Source of the DNA: a virus
Direction: 5' to 3' (one strand)
Virus record (IMG/VR): IMGVR_UViG_3300020119_000024
Span: 1-38,981 of that record
DNA length: 38,981 nt
Below, piece after piece: positions 6,431 to 11,959 of this stretch (position 1 is the stretch's first letter; each line of letters starts with the position of its first letter). The notes below the pieces were generated by a model. The model saw nothing but the letters and a program-made list of their open reading frames with translations, had not been told where the DNA came from and searched no databases. The position numbers and the translations under genes were made by a program.

Positions 6431-7362
6431 TGTTCTTCCCCTTCTACAAGTTCGCCTTCGATGACTGGCTGGGTATTCGCCTTCAGGTGTTCGCCGCGCT
6501 TCTCGACGAAGGCCTTGAACTGGCTGTAAGCAGCCATGTCCTTCGCTGCCTTGATCGCCATAAGGCCTTCAGACCAAACCGCTTTCAGCTCCTCAGGCGT
6601 CTGGCATTGGGTCGCTCGCTGCACCCATGTCTCGCCAATGTCGCTAGGCGTATTCTTGGCTAGGCTCGCCAGCCCTTCGCCGCCATCAGTGTTCAGGTGA
6701 TGAATTGCCTGCTCCAGGCGCTCAGTCTTCGGCCAGAACTTGTAGGCTCGTTTGACACATGTCTTCTTTGCCATCTCGCCAGGGTCTGTCACCCATGGGC
6801 AGGAGGTTCCTTTCGCCTTGTACGACTTCCAGGCTGTCGACCGGTCTCGGATGGCATTCACCTCGTCGATACTCATCGTCTCGGTTAGGTAATCGCCGCC
6901 ATCAGTCTTGACGACCACATAGACTCCTACGATCTCGCCACGCTCTTTGTCGAACGGGTTGTAGGAGTGGGTCGGCGGCTTGTCGAAACCGTTCAAGTTA
7001 AAGCTGTCGGAGCTGTATACCAGTTCGGCTTGCGCCCATCGGATGCAGCCGGTGGCCATGGCCAGATCCATCAGGCCGATATAGCTTATGTCCAGGCAGA
7101 TCTTCCCGTCACGTGGCACCAAGTAGGCTTGCTTCTTAGCAGGGTTCAGGCTGATCCCGATCGCTGCAATGTTGGTCACAGCGTTGGCAACCGATTGCCG
7201 ATTGCCCATGGCGATCTTTATCGAGTAGGCGTTGCCGGCGATTGTTTGTAAGGCGAATTCCGCCTCGCGCTCGAAGTTCAGCGACCGGTCCGTCAGAACG
7301 GATGCGAACGAATCGCGAGTCCCGTAGATGTCGCTTGTGATGATTGCGAGTTCAGTTGACAT
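6427..7362 (-). CDS. recT: RecT-family single-strand annealing protein
   Basis: 311 residues from ATG 7362, which has GGAG 7 bases upstream. RecT features: FEREAEFALQTIAGN, NIAAIGISLNPAKKQAYLVPR (~70-95), ICLDISYIGLMDLA, GGDYLTETMS, then PWVTDPGEMAKKTCVKRAYKFWPK, followed by an acidic C-terminal tail (EGELVEGEEQ) typical of phage SSAPs. It anneals complementary strands exposed by the exonuclease. The extra upstream codons to 7482 run through a large hairpin and are not coding. It is preceded by that hairpin and followed by the homing-nuclease-like gene. Confidence 0.9.
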   Translation of the reverse strand: MSTELAIITSDIYGTRDSFASVLTDRSLNFEREAEFALQTIAGNAYSIKIAMGNRQSVANAVTNIAAIGISLNPAKKQAYLVPRDGKICLDISYIGLMDLAMATGCIRWAQAELVYSSDSFNLNGFDKPPTHSYNPFDKERGEIVGVYVVVKTDGGDYLTETMSIDEVNAIRDRSTAWKSYKAKGTSCPWVTDPGEMAKKTCVKRAYKFWPKTERLEQAIHHLNTDGGEGLASLAKNTPSDIGETWVQRATQCQTPEELKAVWSEGLMAIKAAKDMAAYSQFKAFVEKRGEHLKANTQPVIEGELVEGEEQ

Positions 7363-7378
7363 TTTGCTGCTCCAAAAA

Positions 7379-7453
7379 AAGGAGTCCCAAAGACAGTCAC
7401 CTTTCGGTGTTGGCGGACAGGAACTGGTTCCTGCACTGTCTTTGGGACTCCTT
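7379..7453 (-). ncRNA. Three-way-junction RNA/attenuator in the recT leader
   Basis: A perfect 19-bp stem joins 7379-7397 with 7435-7453. Inside it, read on the minus strand, are a CAGGAA-CCAG-TTCCTG hairpin and a CACC-GAAA-GGTG hairpin with a GNRA tetraloop. The 3' arm runs directly into seven T, so the element also reads as an intrinsic terminator 17 bases before the recT ATG and next to its GGAG. All pairing is visible in the sequence. A role in transcription attenuation or translation of the recombination genes is inference. Confidence 0.75.
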
Positions 7454-7497
7454 ACCAGTTTGATTCGCCCGCCAAGGCGCATGTAACGGCTAGAACT

Positions 7498-7836
7498 CTA
7501 AATCACTCCGAGGCCTGAAGCAATGCCTTGCAGGTCAATCTTCGGCGCATCCCGTCGCCCGTCAGGCAGGTAATTGCACAGAACCTCAATCTGGTATCGC
7601 GACCCCTTCTTGCGCTGAAGGCCGATCCGGAATTTCTCACCCCGCATCATCAGGTGAATGTCTTCGGCGTAGGCGTAGCCGACTCTCATCGGGATCATGT
7701 CTTGCACCTTTGCAAGTTCCCTGGCGCGACACAGAAGCGAATCAAGCTCTGCAACCGAAACAGTGCACATTTTGCGCCCGGTCTGCTGCGCCATCTGCAC
7801 GTCAGCCCTGAGCGCGTCCAAATCGATGGTGCTCAT
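7498..7836 (-). CDS. Hypothetical protein
   Basis: 112 residues, MSTIDLDALRADVQMAQQ and so on. An N-terminal helix is followed by a VSVAELDSLLCRARELAK helix and a basic beta-rich part (RGEKFRIGLQRKKGSRYQIEVLCNYLPDGRR). Start at ATG 7836 overlaps the upstream stop (ATGA). The basic C-terminal half could bind nucleic acid, but I recognise no family. It lies just upstream of the recT leader hairpin. Confidence 0.7.
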   Translation of the reverse strand: MSTIDLDALRADVQMAQQTGRKMCTVSVAELDSLLCRARELAKVQDMIPMRVGYAYAEDIHLMMRGEKFRIGLQRKKGSRYQIEVLCNYLPDGRRDAPKIDLQGIASGLGVI

Positions 7837-8132
7837 ATGGTTAGTCCTCGCTCTTTGTCTCGGCAGTGATTGCAGGTTTCTCGGCAGCCAGATTTGCTGT
7901 TGGATGCCCAGTAGCTTTCGAGTTCTCTGGCCACTCCGCATCTCTTGCACTTTTTGGCCATGATGCCGCCGATATTGACCATCATTCCTCTTCGGTAGTG
8001 ATCGAACGGAACCACAGGAAGCGCGTTGTAGATCGCTATCGGGCTTACCTGGTACAGCCTGGCAACTCTGGTACGGCTACCCAATCGGTGAGTGTGAAAG
8101 CGCAGTTCTGCTTCAGTTGCTTCAAGGCTCAT
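7833..8132 (-). CDS. HTH plus zinc-ribbon small protein
   Basis: 99 residues. The N-terminal half has a helix-turn-helix-like stretch (RTRVARLYQVSPIAIYNALP, ~19-38). The C-terminal half is a four-Cys cluster: CKRCGVARELESYW then CRETCNHCRDKERG (~62-95), a treble-clef or zinc-ribbon pattern common in small phage proteins. It is coupled by four-base overlaps to genes on both sides. Probably a nucleic-acid-binding regulator; an alternative is a start inside at MAKKCKRCG, which would leave only the zinc part. Confidence 0.65.
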   Translation of the reverse strand: MSLEATEAELRFHTHRLGSRTRVARLYQVSPIAIYNALPVVPFDHYRRGMMVNIGGIMAKKCKRCGVARELESYWASNSKSGCRETCNHCRDKERGLTI

Positions 8133-8686
8133 TGATTCATCTCCTTGACCTTGTCGAGGCAGGCGCTTTCGGTTCTCGCGAACTCACCATGGAGTCGAGC
8201 GGCGGCGGATTTGTACGCCTCAGCAGCATCCTTTGGATCATCGAACAGACCAAGATAGTGACGCTTCCCATATGCCGTGATCTGGGCTCTGTATCTCTTC
8301 TCTCGCGATGAAAAGCTGACTCCCTTAAACCCTGATGTGTTGTAAGGCATCATCGGCATATTGAATCCGTTCTGTGAAAAGCTGGCCTCTCTCAAGTTGC
8401 AGATTCGGTTATCAGATTTTTTGGTGTTGATGTGATCGATGTTTTCCTTTGGCCATTCTCCGGTATGGAACAGCCAGGCCAAGCGCTGACTGGAAAACCT
8501 AACATTTCCAACCTTGATGTGTCGGTATCCAGAGTGATGCATTGTCCCGGCTATGTGACCTATGCCGACCGTATTTTTGCCGGCCACCTTCCACCGAAAA
8601 TCTCCAGTCTCAGGGTCGTAGGAAAGTGAAGAAAATATTGTAGTTTTCGCCGCTTCAGTTTCTTTCGCTGCGCGCTCCTTAATCAT
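8129..8686 (-). CDS. HNH homing endonuclease with AP2 domain
   Basis: 185 residues. The HNH_3-type domain is clear: RLAWLFHTGEWPKENIDHIN, then NRICNLREAS (~68-102), with catalytic-type His85 and Asn residues. An AP2 DNA-binding domain follows (SGFKGVSFSSREKRYRAQI, HYLGLFDDPKDAAEAYKSAA, ~118-172). This combination is typical of free-standing phage homing endonucleases. Its ATG overlaps the original TAA of the interrupted gene upstream (8679-8681), and its stop overlaps the next gene. It is the second homing-type gene in the recombination operon. Confidence 0.85.
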   Translation of the reverse strand: MIKERAAKETEAAKTTIFSSLSYDPETGDFRWKVAGKNTVGIGHIAGTMHHSGYRHIKVGNVRFSSQRLAWLFHTGEWPKENIDHINTKKSDNRICNLREASFSQNGFNMPMMPYNTSGFKGVSFSSREKRYRAQITAYGKRHYLGLFDDPKDAAEAYKSAAARLHGEFARTESACLDKVKEMNQ

Positions 8687-8777
8687 CTGGATTCTCCATT
8701 GTCACGTAGACCGTGCGCGTTCGAAAATCGCGTTTACCCTGGTACGCCTTGAATTCTCTGTATTCAACGTCTGACCA
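8679..8777 (-). pseudogene. Disconnected 3' part of the gene at 8778-8975
   Basis: In frame with, and directly after, the TGA at 8780-8778 lie 32 open codons reading WSDVEYREFKAYQGKR and onward through RTRTVYVTM to TAA at 8681-8679. The text resembles the usual C-terminus of small phage proteins (WxDV...RTxY), and its stop overlaps the next ATG as real genes here do. It is either the lost tail of a nonsense-mutated gene or is reached by UGA readthrough. Confidence 0.6.
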
Positions 8778-8975
8778 TCAACCGCCGCCGTCACCGAGAT
8801 ATTCGGCCTGATACAAAACCTCAACCTTCCCCGCTTCCTGAGCGAGAACGGCGCGGAGTTCTTTCGCTGCCTCGTATGCTTGCGCTGTGTTCCAGTTTGT
8901 CCAGCCGCGTGAATCCTGCTCTGGCAATGCCAGCCGCTCCAGAAGCTCCCGCCTCACTAGCTTAAATTCGCTCAT
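8778..8975 (-). CDS. Hypothetical protein, apparently truncated by an in-frame TGA
   Basis: 65 residues, MSEFKLVRRELLERLALPEQ and so on, ending YQAEYLGDGGG. The beginning is a common phage accessory pattern (helix with RELLERL, then AAKELRAVLAQEA). The stop TGA is followed at once by TGG and 31 further open codons that look like the missing C-terminus, ending at the start of the HNH gene. Coupled to the upstream gene by a four-base overlap. Function unknown. Confidence 0.65.
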   Translation of the reverse strand: MSEFKLVRRELLERLALPEQDSRGWTNWNTAQAYEAAKELRAVLAQEAGKVEVLYQAEYLGDGGG

Positions 8976-9343
8976 GACTTGGCCTCTTCGGGTTTGGTGA
9001 GGGCGGTAACAACATCATTTACGTGTTCCGCGCACGCAATTACCCCAGCTGTATTTTCACACCCGGATAGCTCCATAAGCTCGGCAGGGAGCCCACATAG
9101 CAGCTTTACCAGCTCAGTATTCCGCCGCTCGGCGTCCGCAAGGCGCTGCTGTGTTTCCTGTAGAGCTTCGATAGCTCCGACTTCAGCGCTGATGCGCGAT
9201 TCTATTTCGTGATTCGCCACGGCCAGCTCTTCCCGCAAAGCAGCGAGCTGATCGAACACCATCGTCACGTTTTCGAATCCTGCATCTTTTGCCAGCTTCC
9301 AAACTTCGTCGTAAAGTTCGGCTCGGTATTTAAATGTGCTCAC
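8972..9343 (-). CDS. Hypothetical coiled-coil protein
   Basis: 123 residues. Start taken as GTG 9343 because GGAG lies 6 bases upstream; the longer reading starts at a TTG inside that signal. Residues ~25-75 are a heptad-like helix (FDQLAALREELAVANHEIESR, EALQETQQRLADAERRNTE), then LVKLLCGLPAELMEL and an acidic end. Probably oligomeric. No function assigned. Confidence 0.7.
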   Translation of the reverse strand: MSTFKYRAELYDEVWKLAKDAGFENVTMVFDQLAALREELAVANHEIESRISAEVGAIEALQETQQRLADAERRNTELVKLLCGLPAELMELSGCENTAGVIACAEHVNDVVTALTKPEEAKS

Positions 9344-9384
9344 GGTAATCTCCAATCTGCTATGCCCGGTGGGGCGGTTATTGT

Positions 9385-9576
9385 TCAGATCAGGAAGTTG
9401 CCCTTTGGCAGTTCCAGGCCACGATCAAGGATCTGTTTTTTAACGTCCAGGTATCGGGCTCTGCATTCGCCCCGTGCCTTTGCTTCTTGGCTGTAAGATT
9501 GGCCTTCCGCCGCGTTGTAGTAGCTGAGGCTGTTCGCCTCTTTCACGTACAGGTCCAACAAATCTTGATCTTTCAT
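9385..9576 (-). CDS. Hypothetical small protein
   Basis: 63 residues, MKDQDLLDLYVKEANSLSYY and so on, largely helical with Tyr and Glu/Lys, ending LPKGNFLI. The ATG at 9576 overlaps the upstream stop by four bases, and GGAG lies 10 bases upstream. Not recognised. Confidence 0.65.
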   Translation of the reverse strand: MKDQDLLDLYVKEANSLSYYNAAEGQSYSQEAKARGECRARYLDVKKQILDRGLELPKGNFLI

Positions 9577-9701
9577 GCGATTAAAACTCCATTCATGCCC
9601 GCTTGAACCTCGTCGCGAGCCTTAGCGTTATGGGTAAGGCGGCAGATGATCGCCGTCAGCGCTATGGCCAGCGCGAGCCAGCCGAGTAGGAAGGTGGTCA
9701 T
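9573..9701 (-). CDS. Single-TM small membrane protein
   Basis: 42 residues. MTTFLLGWLALAIALTAIIC is one hydrophobic span at the N-terminus, followed by a polar tail (RLTHNAKARDEVQAG). The ATG at 9701 overlaps the upstream stop (ATGA) and has AGGA upstream. The longer open frame upstream is the shadow of the Cys-rich gene. Likely inner membrane; function unknown. Confidence 0.65.
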   Translation of the reverse strand: MTTFLLGWLALAIALTAIICRLTHNAKARDEVQAGMNGVLIA

Positions 9702-10090
9702 GGCTTCGTTCCTGCGCATTTTTCGTCGTGTCCGCATTCGGTACAGAACCCGCATTCTTGGCAGAGTGGAAAGTCGCCATCCATTTCGTAAAGCCCGCAA
9801 TCAGAGCAGCCTGCATCGCCAGTGCAAAACCAGCCCATCTGGCGGGTTATCGCCGTGTCGTTGATTACATGTGGCTCTTGAGGCTGGATGCCTGATGCGA
9901 TCTGGTCATCTGACTTGCTTCGGCCTACACGCATCTCTGTAAATTGCCAGTCGCATTCCTGCCGGAGAGAATCAGAGCCGGCCCACAAAAGTTTTTTGGC
10001 TTCCTTGTGGGTGTATGCAATGCATGCCGCAACGACAGAATATTCACTAGGGTAGCGAGCGCCTGCCGTGTACATTTTCAGTGGCTTCAT
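9698..10090 (-). CDS. Cys-rich zinc-binding hypothetical protein
   Basis: 130 residues. The N-terminal half (MKPLKMYTAGARYPSEYSVV) is common in phage proteins of unknown function. The C-terminal ~45 residues contain at least eight Cys in pairs (FCTGDAGCSDCG, LCQECGFCTECG), suggesting two zinc sites. Stop and start overlaps couple it to the TM gene downstream. Possibly a nucleic-acid or protein-binding adaptor; no specific match. Confidence 0.7.
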   Translation of the reverse strand: MKPLKMYTAGARYPSEYSVVAACIAYTHKEAKKLLWAGSDSLRQECDWQFTEMRVGRSKSDDQIASGIQPQEPHVINDTAITRQMGWFCTGDAGCSDCGLYEMDGDFPLCQECGFCTECGHDEKCAGTKP

Positions 10091-10093
10091 CGA

Positions 10094-10258
10094 TCAATCC
10101 TCATTCTTCTCGCCCGCGTAGGGCTTGTGGCAGCTCGGGCATTTGCCCCGGTAGTCGCGCCACGCCTTGGAGTGATACGCGACCTTGCAATAGGTGCACT
10201 GAATCATCAGAGGCTCATCGTCCGGGTCTAGCTGGCGGTCGCCGATGTAGGGATTCAC
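10094..10258 (-). CDS. Zinc-ribbon mini-protein
   Basis: 54 residues, GTG start at 10258 overlapping the upstream TGA (GTGA). The core is MIQCTYCKVAYHSKAWRDY then CPSCHKPY: a CxxC...CxxC ribbon about 20 residues apart. The order and size fit a free-standing zinc ribbon, probably nucleic-acid binding. Function unknown. Confidence 0.7.
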   Translation of the reverse strand: MNPYIGDRQLDPDDEPLMIQCTYCKVAYHSKAWRDYRGKCPSCHKPYAGEKNED

Positions 10259-10434
10259 AGATACCCCCGCGATTCGCAGAAAAGCACCGCCAGCACCAGA
10301 ACGGCAGTCACTGCCAGCTCAGACCAGTGCGGCTGGTCGCGGTCCCCGATCATCCGCTCGCCTAAAGCTCTCTGCCTGGAGATATGCAAAAGCACTTCAG
10401 GCCGTGTTCCTTTCGTTGCCATTGGTTTGTTCAT
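10255..10434 (-). CDS. Small membrane-anchored protein
   Basis: 59 residues, MNKPMATKGTRPEVLLHISR and so on. A basic N-terminal half is followed by one hydrophobic stretch (ELAVTAVLVLAVLFC) near the C-terminus, ending ESRGYL. Overlaps the zinc-ribbon gene through GTGA. Probably a single-pass inner-membrane protein with a cytosolic N-terminus; function unknown. Confidence 0.65.
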   Translation of the reverse strand: MNKPMATKGTRPEVLLHISRQRALGERMIGDRDQPHWSELAVTAVLVLAVLFCESRGYL

Positions 10435-10457
10435 GGTGGCCTCCAGAGATGGCGGGG

Positions 10458-10688
10458 TTATTCGAACTTTTCGCCGCAGAACATGCAGTGGCTGCCCATG
10501 GCGTTTATGGTTTTCTTGACCGCGATGACTTTCCCTTTAGCTGTAGTGCGAAACCCTTTTACTTCGCACTCAAGGTACTGAAATCCTGAAGGGATCAGCA
10601 TGTAGCCAGACAACTTCGCAGTAGCTCCTTCTATTTCCGGGTAGTGCGCGGTGGCTTTTTCTTCAAACAGTTTTCGGCAATCACACAT
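10458..10688 (-). CDS. Hypothetical protein with terminal Cys pairs
   Basis: 76 residues, from ATG 10688, which has GGAG 6 bases upstream (an ATG four codons earlier lies before that signal). CDCRK at residues 2-6 and HCMFCGEKFE at the C-terminus could together form a zinc site, with a beta-rich middle (GFQYLECEVKGFRTTAKGKVIAV). Resembles small phage proteins of unknown function. Confidence 0.7.
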   Translation of the reverse strand: MCDCRKLFEEKATAHYPEIEGATAKLSGYMLIPSGFQYLECEVKGFRTTAKGKVIAVKKTINAMGSHCMFCGEKFE

Positions 10689-10700
10689 CTCAATCTCCAA

Positions 10701-10817
10701 TCAGGCAATATACCCGCCCGGCATAGTGGTAACGACCTTCCTCGGTGCGTCATGCATACGGCCTTTGGCGCAGTCGTGGACATTTGGTTTTTGTTTCTTG
10801 GCAGCCTTGCGGATCAC
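10701..10817 (-). CDS. 38-residue basic peptide gene
   Basis: GTG at 10817 overlaps the stop of the upstream gene (GTGA), the junction style seen throughout this operon. The product is short and basic (VIRKAAKKQKPNV at the start, ending TTMPGGYIA). No domain. Its coupling and the lack of any other gene in the gap support it; it could still be chance. Confidence 0.5.
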   Translation of the reverse strand: MIRKAAKKQKPNVHDCAKGRMHDAPRKVVTTMPGGYIA

Positions 10818-11089
10818 GATTGAACCGCCCGAATCCCATCAGAAAACTTCTCATAGGTCTTCGGCAGATCCCGCGAACGAGCCAGCTCGCTATTCGAAAC
10901 ATCGATATGCGCATGAGTGCACAGGCTGCGTAGGTGGCGATACTCCGAGTGGTCGATGTCACCCAGGACATGCGCGGTGTCGACCAGCTCTTTCGCCGCC
11001 GCCAGGTTCTCACGGGCCGTCACACACAGGCGGTCGTCTTTGACGAGCTGGAGCAGCAGTTGGAGGCGTTGCAGAAGGTGGATGTTCAT
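10814..11089 (-). CDS. Hypothetical helical protein
   Basis: 91 residues, MNIHLLQRLQLLLQLVKDDR and so on. A helical protein with an LAAAKELVDTAHVLGDI segment, a pattern I associate with small Pseudomonas phage proteins of unknown function. It has a good ribosome site (CAGGAG) preceded by copy 2 of the 22-base leader repeat. Second gene of the leftward operon. Confidence 0.7.
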   Translation of the reverse strand: MNIHLLQRLQLLLQLVKDDRLCVTARENLAAAKELVDTAHVLGDIDHSEYRHLRSLCTHAHIDVSNSELARSRDLPKTYEKFSDGIRAVQS

Positions 11090-11105
11090 TGATGTTCTCC
11101 TGTCG

Positions 11106-11127
11106 TTGGTACTGGCAAAGCCCGCAC
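11106..11127 (-). repeat. 22-base leader repeat, copy 2
   Basis: Identical to 3979-4000. It lies directly upstream of the ribosome site of the gene starting at 11089, the same arrangement as copy 1. Confidence 0.85.
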
Positions 11128-11136
11128 GTGGCGGGC
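11114..11136 (-). terminator. Terminator-like stem early in the leftward operon
   Basis: Stem GCCCGC (11120-11125)/GCGGGC (11131-11136), loop of 5, followed on the minus strand by TTT. Same design as 3990-4012 but with a shorter stem. It would act as a first attenuation point after the promoter-proximal gene. Confidence 0.5.
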
Positions 11137-11151
11137 GATGTTAGTTAGTGG

Positions 11152-11194
11152 TCAGCCGGAGCCGTCGCCGGAGCCGGAGCCGTCGCCGGAGCCT
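11152..11194 (-). other. Displaced Gly-Ser-Asp repeat tail in the +1 frame
   Basis: A tandem GC-rich repeat directly follows the TAA of the upstream 120-aa gene. In the +1 frame it reads GSGDGSGSGDGSG and then TGA (11154-11152). I recall related Pseudomonas phage proteins ending in just such Gly/Ser/Asp(Tyr)-rich tails, so this is probably the original C-terminus cut off by a one-base shift. Confidence 0.6.
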
Positions 11195-11557
11195 TTATTT
11201 GTACTCATTGATCGAAGCCTCGGCAGCCTCGCTGCATGGAATTGTCTCGATAGCGCCAGTCAGAAAAAGTTCAGGCAAAACTGTATCTACTTTGCCGGAC
11301 TTCAGGCCATTGATAGCTAGGCCAGAGAGCGCTACGCAAGATTTAGCAACCCATTGCCACAAGCGTCGGCTGTTCTTCAGCACAACTTGATCGCCTGTCT
11401 GGCTAACCAATTCTCCGGCATGCACGCCGGCCGAGTAGCAGCGGACAATTACGTACTTCCCAACGAATGGATGGGCTGATGCTGGAGCAGCTCTTGTAGC
11501 CTGGAACATTGCGGCGATCTGTTTCAATTCGCCAAAGGTCAGTGAGTCGATGTTCAT
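11195..11557 (-). CDS. Promoter-proximal early protein (DUF6948-like)
   Basis: 120 residues, MNIDSLTFGELKQIAAMF and so on. Conserved-looking core: FVGKYVIVRCYSAGVHAGEL, a VVLKNSRRLWQW strand and a C-terminal AEASINEYK. I associate this layout with a Pseudomonas phage family of unknown function (DUF6948, from memory) whose members end in a Gly/Ser/Asp-rich tail. Here that tail lies in the +1 frame after the TAA (11152-11194). GGAG is 6 bases before the ATG. First gene after the leftward promoter, so early and strongly expressed. Confidence 0.7.
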   Translation of the reverse strand: MNIDSLTFGELKQIAAMFQATRAAPASAHPFVGKYVIVRCYSAGVHAGELVSQTGDQVVLKNSRRLWQWVAKSCVALSGLAINGLKSGKVDTVLPELFLTGAIETIPCSEAAEASINEYK

Positions 11558-11638
11558 TTGTATCTCCGTTGCTTGGTTTTGGTTGATCTGAATTAGTGCC
11601 GTCCCTGGCCCATGAATCTGTTGTGTTGCTTGAGACGA

Positions 11639-11667
11639 ACATTAGAATGTGGGTGCCGGCCTGTCAA
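11639..11667 (-). promoter_or_regulatory. Main leftward early promoter
   Basis: On the minus strand: TTGACA (11667-11662), 17-bp spacer, TAATGT (11644-11639). Near-consensus sigma70 signals, about 80 bases before the first leftward gene. Its -35 faces the -35 of the rightward promoter. Confidence 0.85.
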
Positions 11668-11680
11668 GTATATTTCTACA

Positions 11681-11708
11681 TTGACAAGCGGTTTCGATAA
11701 ACTATAGT
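11681..11708 (+). promoter_or_regulatory. Main rightward early promoter
   Basis: TTGACA (11681-11686), 16-bp spacer, TATAGT (11703-11708). It drives the regulator and replication genes. The two -35 boxes form an inverted repeat TGTCAA/TTGACA separated by 13 AT-rich bases (11668-11680), a natural place for a shared operator. Confidence 0.85.
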
Positions 11709-11737
11709 GGAGTCATCTTAACCAGAAGGAAGACATC

Positions 11738-11956
11738 ATGATCACCAGCAAACCGGATACCGCCAAGGCCCTGCGGGTAGCTTTGGCGCAACGGAACATG
11801 ACCCGCAAGGACCTGGCTGATGCTGTCGGCCTTTCTCAGAATCAAATAAGCCGCTTAGCGACTGGATCGCAGACTATTCAAGGTGAAACGCTGAATAGCA
11901 TTGCCGCTGCTGTCGGGCTTAAATCAAGCGAGTTTCTGGCTCTAGGGGAGGAATGA
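11738..11956 (+). CDS. Cro/CI-type HTH regulator
   Basis: 72 residues. A complete XRE-type helix-turn-helix: LRVALAQRNMTRKDLADAVG, LSQNQISRLATGSQTIQGET, LNSIAAAVGLKSSEFLAL. There is no C-terminal dimerisation/cleavage domain, so it resembles Cro or a short repressor rather than a LexA-like CI. First gene of the rightward operon, 30 bases after the -10, with an AGAAGGAAG ribosome site. It probably binds the shared promoter region and represses one or both early operons. Confidence 0.85.
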   Translation: MITSKPDTAKALRVALAQRNMTRKDLADAVGLSQNQISRLATGSQTIQGETLNSIAAAVGLKSSEFLALGEE

Positions 11957-11959
11957 TTC

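Noticed and set aside
11150-11190. CRISPR-like or iteron array
   Set aside because: The GGAGCC/GTCGCC repeats are a 12-base coding-type repeat (Gly-Ser-Asp) without spacers.
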